Below, piece after piece: positions 25,583-33,828 of a stretch of DNA of 64,000 nt. Every line of letters begins with the position of its first letter. Positions within the stretch are counted from its first letter, which is position 1. The translations under genes were made by a program, and so were the position numbers. Source of the stretch: Bacillota bacterium (GTDB lineage: Bacteria > Bacillota > Clostridia > DSM-8532); the NCBI GenBank assembly GCA_023411795.1, contig JAEYOK010000028.1, positions 1 through 64,000 on the forward strand. The letters run 5' to 3'. The notes under the pieces were generated by a model. The model was not told the origin of the DNA and made no database searches. It saw only the letters and a list, made by a program, of their open reading frames with translations.

Positions 25583-26816
25583 TTTATTTGAAAAGGATTT
25601 GGTTATTAAGGTTGTCTCTGTATTAACGGCAATCTTAATATGGTTTGTAGTTTTAGATACTGACAATCCATTTGAAGAAAGGACTATTGCTGTACCATTG
25701 ACCAGTAATGTGGATATTCTTCAAAATAATAGTTTACAGATAGTTGGCACAAAGCTTCCGGATAGTGTAGATTTAAAAATTAAAGGTCGCAGGAAAAAAA
25801 TATCCGGATTAACCGCTAATGACTTTAAGATAGCTATAGATTTATCAGGTATTACAGAACCCGGATATAAAAGGATAAGTATTGAAGAGCCTGAGTATCT
25901 TGGAGATCAGGATATTATAATAGTGGGTACGAATCCTTCAACTGTAAACCTAAATTTTGAACGTATAATCGGCAAACAATACCCGGTAGTTGTAGAGTAT
26001 ACAGGTTCACTTCCCGACGGTTATGAAATCGTAAACCTAAGGGTCGAGCCCAGCAATGTTATTCTTGAAGAGAAGGAAAGCAGCATCTCACAGGTTAGTA
26101 AGGTTGTCGCTTTTGTAAATCTTGATCAAGCCGATGATAATAAAGAGATTGTAATGCGTGGTACGGTACTAGATAGTAATGGTCAAGTGTTAAAGCAGTT
26201 TGATGGGAAAGTACCTATTATTGTCACGTTCAATCTTGCAAAAAAAGTACCGGTAACAGTTATTACTTCCGGCAACCCTGAAAATGATTTCTATTTGAAA
26301 GAAATAAAGTATTCCATGCCCAATGTACGCATTCTCGGAACGAGAAGTGTATTGGAAGGAATAAAAAGCATCACTGCAGAGACAGTTGATATTACTGATA
26401 AATCCGAGTCATTTACGACTCCTTTAGTAATAAAACCTCCTAAGGGTGCAACTGTTATGAAAGAAGACAGCGAATTATTATCTGCTGAGTTAATCTTGGA
26501 AAAATATATAACAAGGACCTTAAACCTGTCTCCTAGTATAGTCACAATATATGATGGTGACACAACTGGAGAGATTGAATATAGAGTTGCAGACAATGCT
26601 ATTCCAATTACTATAAAAGGCAAGGTAGACGATGTTAATGCAGTAAAGGCAGGAGACATCAGATTATCAATACGCATAAAAGACCTTGAGCCTGGCCAAC
26701 ATGAGGTGCCGCTTTTAGTGCAAGTTCCCATTACTGTAAGCCTTATAGGAGAGTATAGTGTTAATGTGATAATTACAATAGCTCCAAGTGAAGGCGGAAG
26801 TACTCCAACACCATAA
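25563..26816 (+). CDS. cdaR: CdaA regulatory protein CdaR (YbbR repeats)
   Basis: A 417-residue protein with an N-terminal membrane anchor (VIKVVSVLTAILIWFVVL) and four extracytoplasmic YbbR repeats recognisable by similar segments (for example SVDLKIKGRRKKI and PSTVNLNFERII). It binds and modulates CdaA in Bacillus and Listeria. It starts inside the cdaA reading frame end (20-base overlap) and is followed after 20 bases by a PhoR-type kinase, rather than glmM. Confidence 0.93.
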   Translation: MNKLINSLFEKDLVIKVVSVLTAILIWFVVLDTDNPFEERTIAVPLTSNVDILQNNSLQIVGTKLPDSVDLKIKGRRKKISGLTANDFKIAIDLSGITEPGYKRISIEEPEYLGDQDIIIVGTNPSTVNLNFERIIGKQYPVVVEYTGSLPDGYEIVNLRVEPSNVILEEKESSISQVSKVVAFVNLDQADDNKEIVMRGTVLDSNGQVLKQFDGKVPIIVTFNLAKKVPVTVITSGNPENDFYLKEIKYSMPNVRILGTRSVLEGIKSITAETVDITDKSESFTTPLVIKPPKGATVMKEDSELLSAELILEKYITRTLNLSPSIVTIYDGDTTGEIEYRVADNAIPITIKGKVDDVNAVKAGDIRLSIRIKDLEPGQHEVPLLVQVPITVSLIGEYSVNVIITIAPSEGGSTPTP

Positions 26817-26836
26817 ATAAGCTAAAGGAAAGCATT

Positions 26837-28618
26837 ATGAGACGTCGTATTGTTGCTCTTTATATGATATTGGCTGTACTGGCAACGTCTATAGTAGCGT
26901 TTGTCACATACCGTTATTCATCTATAACATATATTAAGGAAAAAGAAACAAGTCTAAAACATGAAAGCCTTCTAATTGAACAAATCATCAAAATTAAAGG
27001 TTTGGACAAGATTGACGATAGCTTTTTGAGTAATATCTCCGAATCATTGGTTTCACAGGATTTTAACAGTCAGACAGACATTGAATCTCGACGAGTTACA
27101 ATTATAAATATTGAAGGAAAGGTAGTTGCCGATTCAAGAGTTAACTCTAAATTAATGGAAAATCACAGTGACAGGAAAGAGTTTGTTGAAGCCATTAAAA
27201 ATGGAAAAGGCAGTGATATAAGAAAAAGTGAAACCACCGATAATGACTTAATATATTATGCATATTTTTCACCTGAGCTGGGGCTTGTTGTCAGAGTTTC
27301 GGGATCGGTACAGCAAATAGACGGTATTAGGAAAACTATATTACTATACTCTGTAATATCTGTTCTTGCTGCAATTATTATCTCAGCTTTAGTTGCCGTT
27401 AGTCTTTCAAGATATATTTTAAAACCTATATCCAGGCTTGTTAAAGAATACGGTAATAAAGTTGAGTCAAAAAGTGAAAACTGGAATAGTAAGGACGAGA
27501 TTAATCAACTCTCTTTGACATTGAGCAATATGACACAGCATATTGAGGATACAATCAAGGAACTCCAGTCAAGAAATGCAAGCGTGAATAACATAATAAA
27601 CAATATGGACAACGGGCTTATAGCAGTTGACCGTTCTATCAGTGTCATCATGATTAACGCCGTTACCGCAAAGCTTTTTGGGGTTAAGGAATATATAGGA
27701 CAAACAGGAATGCCGTTGGTGAACATTATTCGTAACAGGCAGATAAACGAACTTCTATTAAAAGCGGTTGTAGAGAACAAGCCACTTGATTATGAACTGC
27801 ATTTAAATCAAAATGGAAAACAGATACTGTTTATTCATACCGTGCCATTACATAATACTGATAATCATAAAAGGAATGTTGGCGCATTAGCCTACATAAC
27901 AGATATAACACAGGTTAGAAAGCTGGAGGATATACGATCCGAGTTTGTATCAAATGTGACTCATGAGTTAAAAACACCACTGACTTCCATCCAAGGGTTT
28001 ATTGAAACTTTAAAAAATGGAGCCATATCCAACCCTGCTGTAGCTGAAAAGTTTCTTGATATTATTGAAATTGAAACTGATCGACTTCGTATTCTTATAA
28101 ATGATATTTTGGCATTATCTGAAATTGAGAGTACCAAGCAAGATAATGATAAACAAAGGTTTGAGCTTTTGGAGCTTGTTCAAGAAGTAGGTTCAATGCT
28201 GGAAAACAGCGCAAATGAAAAAGATATAGCCATAGAGATCATGATTAATAAGGATTGTAAGCTTGAAGCTAATCGTAACAGAATCAAGCAGCTTTTGATT
28301 AATCTAATGGATAATGCAATAAAGTATAATAAACACGGAGGTACTGTGAAGGTCTTTGCAACACAACAGGATAACCGTGTTGAGATACATGTAAAAGATA
28401 CTGGAATAGGTGTTCCGGCAGAACACAAAGATCGGATTTTCGAACGCTTTTACAGAGTGGATAAGGGCCGTTCCAGGGAAATGGGAGGAACCGGTCTGGG
28501 TTTATCAATTGTCAAGCATATAGCCCAACTTTACGGGGGTTATGTAAGGGTTGAAAGCCAAGAAGGAATGGGTAGCGATTTTATTTGTACACTGCCGGGT
28601 ATTAAGGAGGATATATGA
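26837..28618 (+). CDS. PhoR-type membrane sensor histidine kinase
   Basis: A 593-residue kinase. Span 1 (residues about 5-25) and span 2 (about 168-192) bracket an extracytoplasmic sensor domain of about 140 residues; then HAMP, a PAS domain (NNIINNMDNGLIAVDRS), HisKA with phospho-His376 (SNVTHELKTPLTSIQGF) and HATPase_c with NLMDNAIKYN (N box), DTGIGVP and GGTGLGLSIVK. This order is that of PhoR/WalK-like phosphate kinases. It is the likely partner of the regulator at 23854, though 2.3 kb away across cdaA-cdaR. It overlaps the next gene by four bases. Confidence 0.9.
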   Translation: MRRRIVALYMILAVLATSIVAFVTYRYSSITYIKEKETSLKHESLLIEQIIKIKGLDKIDDSFLSNISESLVSQDFNSQTDIESRRVTIINIEGKVVADSRVNSKLMENHSDRKEFVEAIKNGKGSDIRKSETTDNDLIYYAYFSPELGLVVRVSGSVQQIDGIRKTILLYSVISVLAAIIISALVAVSLSRYILKPISRLVKEYGNKVESKSENWNSKDEINQLSLTLSNMTQHIEDTIKELQSRNASVNNIINNMDNGLIAVDRSISVIMINAVTAKLFGVKEYIGQTGMPLVNIIRNRQINELLLKAVVENKPLDYELHLNQNGKQILFIHTVPLHNTDNHKRNVGALAYITDITQVRKLEDIRSEFVSNVTHELKTPLTSIQGFIETLKNGAISNPAVAEKFLDIIEIETDRLRILINDILALSEIESTKQDNDKQRFELLELVQEVGSMLENSANEKDIAIEIMINKDCKLEANRNRIKQLLINLMDNAIKYNKHGGTVKVFATQQDNRVEIHVKDTGIGVPAEHKDRIFERFYRVDKGRSREMGGTGLGLSIVKHIAQLYGGYVRVESQEGMGSDFICTLPGIKEDI

Positions 28619-29913
28619 AATACTTATTTAAAAACGCATGGGTTGTGACCATGAATCAGGGGATGGAGATTTTAAGAGCATGTGATGTATTAATCGAGAA
28701 TGATATTATTAGCAGCGTAGGAAGCATTGTTAATGAAGAAGCTCATAATGCAACCATTATAGATGCTTCGGGAAAGCTTCTAATGCCGGGCCTTATTAAT
28801 GGTCATTGTCATGTTCCCATGACTCTTCTCAGAAATTTTGCCGATGATATGGATTTACAAACATGGCTATTTAATTATATTTTCCCCACCGAAGAGAAAC
28901 TTACCGGCGAAGATATATACTGGGGCTCGCTTTTAGGAATCATGGAAATGGTTTCTACAGGCACTACATGTTTTATAGATATGTACGATCATATGAATGA
29001 TCTGGCGAAGGCCACTATGGAGTCAGGTATCCGAGCCCAGCTTTCCAGAGGAATGACAGGCATGGATAACGGACCTGATTTTTCCGGGCACAAGGGTTTG
29101 AATGAAGCCATTGATTTTTATAAGAATTGGAATGGGGCAGCTAATGGTAGAATTACAGGGGCATTTGCACCCCATGCGATTTACACCTGCTCAACAGATT
29201 TTATAAAAACCATAATTGAGACATCACGAAAGTTTAATGCTCCTATTCATGTGCATCTTGATGAAACCCGGGTTGAACATGAGGATTGTTTAAAGAAGTA
29301 CGGAAAAACCCCAACCAGATACTTATATGATTTAGGCTTGTTTGACCAAAGGACTGTTGCCGCTCATTGTGTTTGGATTACTGATGAGGATATTGACCTT
29401 TTAAAGGAAAAGAATGTTACCATTGCCCATAACCCTACCAGTAATCTTAAGCTGGCAAGCGGTATAGCACCGGTTCCACAAGCGATGGCTAAGGGTGTCA
29501 ACGTGATTCTCGGAACGGATGGGGCCTCTAGTAATAACAACCTTAATCAGTTTGAAGAAATGAATTTATCTTCTTTAATTCATAAAGGGGCTAATCATAA
29601 CCCACTTCTTATCAATGCAGAAACAGCCTTAAAAATGGCTACAACAAATGGTGCTGCAGCTTTGGGAGTAAATAATCTTGGTATTATTGAAGAGGGGGCA
29701 AAGGCCGATCTGATTCTCGTCGATCTGGATAAGCCTCATATATTGCCTGTTCATAACGTGTTGTCAGCTCTATCATATTCGGTGCAAGGCTCCGATGTGT
29801 ACATGACAATGGTGGATGGACGCATTTTATATGAGAACGGTGAATACAAAACCATCGATAAAGAAAAGGTCAAGTATAATATCCAAAAATGCTACGACAG
29901 GCTTTTTAAGTAG
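28615..29913 (+). CDS. mtaD: S-adenosylhomocysteine / 5'-methylthioadenosine deaminase
   Basis: A 432-residue amidohydrolase of the MTA/SAH deaminase family. Metal ligands and active-site motifs are GHCHVPM (residues about 63-69), APHAIYTC, HLDETRVEH, AAHCVWI and ILGTDGASSNNNL. It deaminates SAH and/or MTA to the inosyl forms in the methylation salvage route; other substrates (adenosine, chlorinated pyrimidines) are possible. Its ATG overlaps the kinase stop codon. It ends one base from the convergent rqcH stop. Confidence 0.9.
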   Translation: MKYLFKNAWVVTMNQGMEILRACDVLIENDIISSVGSIVNEEAHNATIIDASGKLLMPGLINGHCHVPMTLLRNFADDMDLQTWLFNYIFPTEEKLTGEDIYWGSLLGIMEMVSTGTTCFIDMYDHMNDLAKATMESGIRAQLSRGMTGMDNGPDFSGHKGLNEAIDFYKNWNGAANGRITGAFAPHAIYTCSTDFIKTIIETSRKFNAPIHVHLDETRVEHEDCLKKYGKTPTRYLYDLGLFDQRTVAAHCVWITDEDIDLLKEKNVTIAHNPTSNLKLASGIAPVPQAMAKGVNVILGTDGASSNNNLNQFEEMNLSSLIHKGANHNPLLINAETALKMATTNGAAALGVNNLGIIEEGAKADLILVDLDKPHILPVHNVLSALSYSVQGSDVYMTMVDGRILYENGEYKTIDKEKVKYNIQKCYDRLFK

Positions 29914-29914
29914 A

Positions 29915-31657
29915 TTAAGGGCTTTCCGGCTTTTTAGGTTCTACCAAGACCGTATGGTAGTTAACATATATAACCATACCGGGCTTTGCACCGGAAGGTT
30001 TCTTTACATTTCTTATATGTGTATAGTCCACTTCTGCCTTTGGGGAGGAGCGGGCTTTACTGAACCAGGCTGCGTATTCCGCAGCCTCAACAATGGTGGA
30101 ATCAGGGACTTCTTTTCCATCAGCCTTTATTACCACATGTGAGCCTGCAAAATTTTTGATATGGAGCCAGATATCTTCATGCCGTGCTGTTTTCAGAGTG
30201 AGCTTGTCGTTCTGTTTGTTATTGTGCCCTATAAATATCTCGAAACCATCCTTAGATAATATTCTTTCAGGCATTGATTTTATTGGCTGAAGCTTTTTAC
30301 CCTTCTGACCGTTAGATTTGGTGTAGCCCTGTTCAAACAGCTCCATTCGTATCTCCTGGAGTTGTTCTTGACCATCCGAGTTCTCAATGGCAAATAGAAT
30401 ACTTTCCAGATATGAGATTTCTTCTTTTAGCAATTGGATTTCCTTTTCCGCATAAAGGAAGGCGGTTCTTGCTTTGCTGTATTTTTTAAAGTATTGCTGC
30501 GCATTTTGCTGAGGGTTCTTATCCTTGTTCAGAGTGATGTCAACAGTTTCACCGTTATCGTTGTAGTAATTAATTACCGAGGCCTTTTCCATTCCTTTTG
30601 AAATTGCATATATATTAGCAGTAATCAGTTCACCAAACAATCTATGCTCTTCATAACCTTTGTTTTGATCATAAGTCATAAGATTCACAGCAAGCCTTTT
30701 TTCACATTTTTCTAATAGCCTCGCAACAGTTTTTTGTAGGTCTGAGGATTTCTGAGAGTTAAATTCCCTACTATTTTTTTGTGTGTAAAAAGCTTCAACT
30801 GCAGAGCTTATAGTGTCAAAACTTTTTTTATCTAAATATTGAAGAAGATTTGTGCAATGAAAATCAATAGCCTTTCCCGTATTACTATCAATGACCATAA
30901 TAGGTGAGGAATCATTGTTTTGAAGCTCTGACATAAAGTCTTCCGAGACCTTCATTAGCTGTGTTAACTGAATAAACGTCAATTCATTGGCAGGTTTAGA
31001 ATCATCTATATTCGCGCGAAAACATATTTCTCGGCATAGTACTGGAGAAAATCCCTGAAGATTATCAAGCAAAAAGGATTCTATCTTTCGCCCGCTTTGG
31101 GAAGCCATATTAATAAGCTTCTGATAGGTATCTGCAGTGGCAGGATTAAGCTTATCCTGAGCAGGCGGTAATATATAGGTTCTGGCAGGAAGTAACTCTC
31201 TGACACGATTAACCTCATTGTCAACATGCTTCATAGCGTCAATTATTTTATCATCCTTATTTAAGAGAAGTATGTTGCTATGACGGCCCATTATTTCAAC
31301 GACCAGCTTTTTTATGCTTCTATCTCCCAACTCATCAAAAGCTTCAGTATCAATGGTAATAATACGTTCAAAACCATTGGTGTTGAAACCCTTTATAATG
31401 CCTCCGGAGATGTGCTTTCTAAGGAGCATGCAAAAAACCGGAGGGGCTTCCGGGTTTTCAAATTGTCTTTCGGTTAATTGTATTCTTGCAGACGAGGCGT
31501 TACACGAAATAAGTAGCCGGTAGTTCTCTCCACCTGCCCTTATTTGAATAACGAGAGCATCACGACCTATTTGGTGTATTTTCCCGATTCTCCCGCCCGA
31601 TAGTGTTTTGTTTAGCTCTTTAGCGATACTATTAGTCAAAATGCCATCAAAAGGCAT
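29915..31657 (-). CDS. rqcH: Ribosome quality control protein RqcH (NFACT)
   Basis: A 580-residue NFACT/FbpA-family protein. NFACT-N holds MPFDGILTNSIAKELN and GRIGKIHQIGRDALVIQIRA; the middle helical region is coiled coil (about 290-440); NFACT-R at the C-terminus contains IWLHIKNFAGSHVVIKADG and VDYTHIRNVKKPSGAKPGMV. In Bacillus RqcH recruits tRNA-Ala to obstructed large subunits and adds C-terminal alanine tails. The older label was fibronectin-binding protein. The gene stands alone on the minus strand. Confidence 0.95.
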   Translation of the reverse strand: MPFDGILTNSIAKELNKTLSGGRIGKIHQIGRDALVIQIRAGGENYRLLISCNASSARIQLTERQFENPEAPPVFCMLLRKHISGGIIKGFNTNGFERIITIDTEAFDELGDRSIKKLVVEIMGRHSNILLLNKDDKIIDAMKHVDNEVNRVRELLPARTYILPPAQDKLNPATADTYQKLINMASQSGRKIESFLLDNLQGFSPVLCREICFRANIDDSKPANELTFIQLTQLMKVSEDFMSELQNNDSSPIMVIDSNTGKAIDFHCTNLLQYLDKKSFDTISSAVEAFYTQKNSREFNSQKSSDLQKTVARLLEKCEKRLAVNLMTYDQNKGYEEHRLFGELITANIYAISKGMEKASVINYYNDNGETVDITLNKDKNPQQNAQQYFKKYSKARTAFLYAEKEIQLLKEEISYLESILFAIENSDGQEQLQEIRMELFEQGYTKSNGQKGKKLQPIKSMPERILSKDGFEIFIGHNNKQNDKLTLKTARHEDIWLHIKNFAGSHVVIKADGKEVPDSTIVEAAEYAAWFSKARSSPKAEVDYTHIRNVKKPSGAKPGMVIYVNYHTVLVEPKKPESP

Positions 31658-31726
31658 TACATCACCCCTGATTTACTTACTAGAAACATTTTAACAGAGA
31701 TATTATTACATAAATTTTAAAATTAT

Positions 31727-31755
31727 TTTACAAAATATTTTCTTAATGGTATAAT
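31727..31755 (+). promoter_or_regulatory. Promoter of the small peptide-cvpA unit
   Basis: TTTACA (31727-31732), 17 bases, TATAAT (31750-31755), preceded by TGG (extended -10). It is 44 bases before the GTG of the 29-residue frame. Confidence 0.75.
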
Positions 31756-31798
31756 GACACCTAGCAAATGTACAATACCAATAGAGGAGGAAATAACA

Positions 31799-31888
31799 GT
31801 GCTTTTGAGAAAGAATGTAATCAAAATCAGTGTTTTGATAGTATCCATTCTTCTGTTTTTAGGTATTAACCTATCATTCTTTAGATAA
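31799..31888 (+). CDS. 29-residue single-span membrane peptide
   Basis: Frame GTG 31799 to TAA 31888 reads MLLRKNVIKISVLIVSILLF in its first 20 residues and ends LGINLSFFR: a basic N-terminus and one hydrophobic span of about 20 residues. GAGGAGG lies at 31784-31790, nine bases ahead, and a full promoter lies at 31727-31755. The position just ahead of the CvpA-like membrane protein suggests a shared message. No family is recognised. It could be a small membrane regulator, a type I toxin-like peptide or a leader peptide; the strong promoter and ribosome site favour real translation. Confidence 0.55.
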   Translation: MLLRKNVIKISVLIVSILLFLGINLSFFR

Positions 31889-31952
31889 TATTTCCCTAAT
31901 TGTTAAGCATAAAATAGTGACAGCAATTTACATATTCTTTGGGGGTGTTTTT

Positions 31953-32783
31953 TTGGGTAATAGCTATAGTAAACCAAAACCCGCAGCTGCCACCATCAAC
32001 CGGTTTCCGGTATTCCTTTTGTTCTTGGCAGTCGCACTGTTTATAGCGGCAGACTTACTTCTCAACTTTGATTTTAACTGGGTAGACTACGCAATAGTAA
32101 TTATTATAGCGCTTTTTGGACTGAAAGGCTACATAAAAGGCTTAATTAATACGATTTTTAGCCTTATTGGTTATTTGGCGAGTTTAATCGCAGCATACAT
32201 ATTCTCTCCAAAACTAGCTTTGATTGTTATGCAAAAAACAACTATTGGTACTAGTATAGGCGATAAGCTTAATAATTTAATACCCTCACTTTCCACAATA
32301 GAAAACGTGAAGGTTTCTGAAGCACAGTCCTTACTAGAATTTGCACAGAAAATACCTGAGCTACAAAATGCTGTTTCAGGAAACAGTTTGTTGAAACAAT
32401 TGCTGTCAGTCACAAGTACTGCTGCCGAAACAGGTAGTATGTACTCCGAAACAGTAGTAACAGTTAACGACCTAATAGTTTACACGATATTAAAAATACT
32501 CGCATTTTTGGTTCTATTGATTGCCATAAAGCTGATTATTGTACTAATTGGTAAACTTCTGACCAAGGTTTTGAGTTCAAGTGCAATACTTGGCACAGCA
32601 AATCGTACAGGCGGAATGGCTATAGGATTAGCCGAAGGGATTCTAATTTGCTATGTAGTTTTTGTATTTGTAATTCCAGCGCTAGGTTCTATAAATATAT
32701 TAAAAGTGCCTGAAAACTATACTCAGTCAATAGTATTAACATGGTTTAATAATTTTATTGCAATGATTGTTGGCTTGAAGTAA
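31953..32783 (+). CDS. CvpA family membrane protein
   Basis: About 276 residues with four hydrophobic spans and the CvpA signature DYAIVIIIALFGLKGYIKGL at the second span. I chose TTG at 31953 because GGGGGTG (31941-31947) is correctly spaced; an in-frame GTG at 31917 without a ribosome site would give 288 residues. CvpA proteins affect colicin V secretion in E. coli and envelope stress; the role in firmicutes is not settled. It follows the 29-residue peptide. Confidence 0.82.
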   Translation: MGNSYSKPKPAAATINRFPVFLLFLAVALFIAADLLLNFDFNWVDYAIVIIIALFGLKGYIKGLINTIFSLIGYLASLIAAYIFSPKLALIVMQKTTIGTSIGDKLNNLIPSLSTIENVKVSEAQSLLEFAQKIPELQNAVSGNSLLKQLLSVTSTAAETGSMYSETVVTVNDLIVYTILKILAFLVLLIAIKLIIVLIGKLLTKVLSSSAILGTANRTGGMAIGLAEGILICYVVFVFVIPALGSINILKVPENYTQSIVLTWFNNFIAMIVGLK

Positions 32784-32831
32784 ACTTACTTAGAATAGAA
32801 TTAAGCTACTTATATTAAAGGATACACATAG

Positions 32832-33725
32832 ATGACTAAACAACTTAAGGCCGATTTAGCAATTCTCAGCATAACTTTGGTGTGGGGTTCTTCCTTCATC
32901 ATAATGAAAAATATTACAGATGATATTCCCGCGTACGCATATCTTGCACTGCGGTTTTCTGTGGCAACCATACTTTTGGTTGCTGTTTTTTATAAGCAAC
33001 TAAAAACCATTAATTTTAAAGCTTTATGGAGCGGTTCTTTAGTGGGGCTGATGCTCTATGCAGGAATGATGCTACAGGTGATAGGGTTAAAAACCACATC
33101 AGCATCAAATTCTGCATTTATTACGGGTCTTAATGTAATAATGGTTCCAATTATCTCAGTTCTGCTTTTAAAGAAAAAACCGCCTTTAAATGCACTTATA
33201 GGTGTGGCATTAGCAACATTGGGCCTTTTTGTACTCAAGGGTTTTACTGGAAGCTGGGTAATTGGTGATTCGTTAACCCTGCTATGTGCGCTATGCTTTG
33301 CCCTACAGATTATTTTTATAGATAAATTTGCTTCTGATGTTAACATATATCACCTTGCAATAATACAGATTGCTTCGGCTGCTGTTTACTACATAGTTAC
33401 ATGGATTGGCGTTGATATAGTATCAACCCCTGTACCTTTTGTTATTGATTCTAAAATAATACTTACCGTTTTATACACCGGTGCTTTGGGAACAGCCTTT
33501 GCCTTTGGGGTACAGACTATCGCCCAGAAGTTTACCACCCCTACCAGAACAGCTCTTATAATAACCTGTGAGCCTGTTTTTGGTGCGTTGTTCGCAGCCA
33601 TTGTCCCGGATATATATGGCAAAACAGAGGTGCTGTCAATTCAAACAATTCTCGGCTGTCTTCTAATCCTCTCCGGCATGCTTATTACTGAGCTTAAGAC
33701 AAGGGGACAAGTACCTTTGAACTGA
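32832..33725 (+). CDS. EamA/DMT superfamily transporter
   Basis: A 297-residue protein with ten predicted spans made of two EamA repeats; typical starts are LSITLVWGSSFIIMKN (repeat 1) and LCALCFALQIIFIDKFA (repeat 2), with the GTAFAFGVQTIAQKFTTPTR loop near residue 225. Such transporters export amino acids, nucleosides or other metabolites; the substrate is not predictable. Its last codons form part of a hairpin terminator. Confidence 0.88.
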   Translation: MTKQLKADLAILSITLVWGSSFIIMKNITDDIPAYAYLALRFSVATILLVAVFYKQLKTINFKALWSGSLVGLMLYAGMMLQVIGLKTTSASNSAFITGLNVIMVPIISVLLLKKKPPLNALIGVALATLGLFVLKGFTGSWVIGDSLTLLCALCFALQIIFIDKFASDVNIYHLAIIQIASAAVYYIVTWIGVDIVSTPVPFVIDSKIILTVLYTGALGTAFAFGVQTIAQKFTTPTRTALIITCEPVFGALFAAIVPDIYGKTEVLSIQTILGCLLILSGMLITELKTRGQVPLN

Positions 33726-33742
33726 ACATTGTCCCTGTTTTG
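33704..33742 (+). terminator. Hairpin terminator overlapping the EamA gene end
   Basis: GGGACAA (33704-33710) and TTGTCCC (33729-33735) flank an 18-nt loop containing the stop codon, followed by TGTTTTGT. It also resembles the GGGGACA-type firmicute intergenic repeat motif. Confidence 0.55.
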
Positions 33743-33767
33743 TCATAAAAGCGTAAAAGAAGAACTG

Positions 33768-33796
33768 TTCACAAATTAGCTTTGAATGCCGATAAT
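33768..33796 (+). promoter_or_regulatory. Promoter of the cell-envelope operon
   Basis: TTCACA (33768-33773), 17 bases, GATAAT (33791-33796), 32 bases ahead of the ATG at 33829. Match to the sigma-A consensus is fair. Confidence 0.5.
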
Positions 33797-33828
33797 CTTT
33801 TTAGAAATTATTGATTGGAGGCAATCAA

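Noticed and set aside
26837..28618. Kinase as WalK
   Set aside because: The neighbourhood is pst/phosphate and no walH/walI genes follow, so PhoR-like is preferred.
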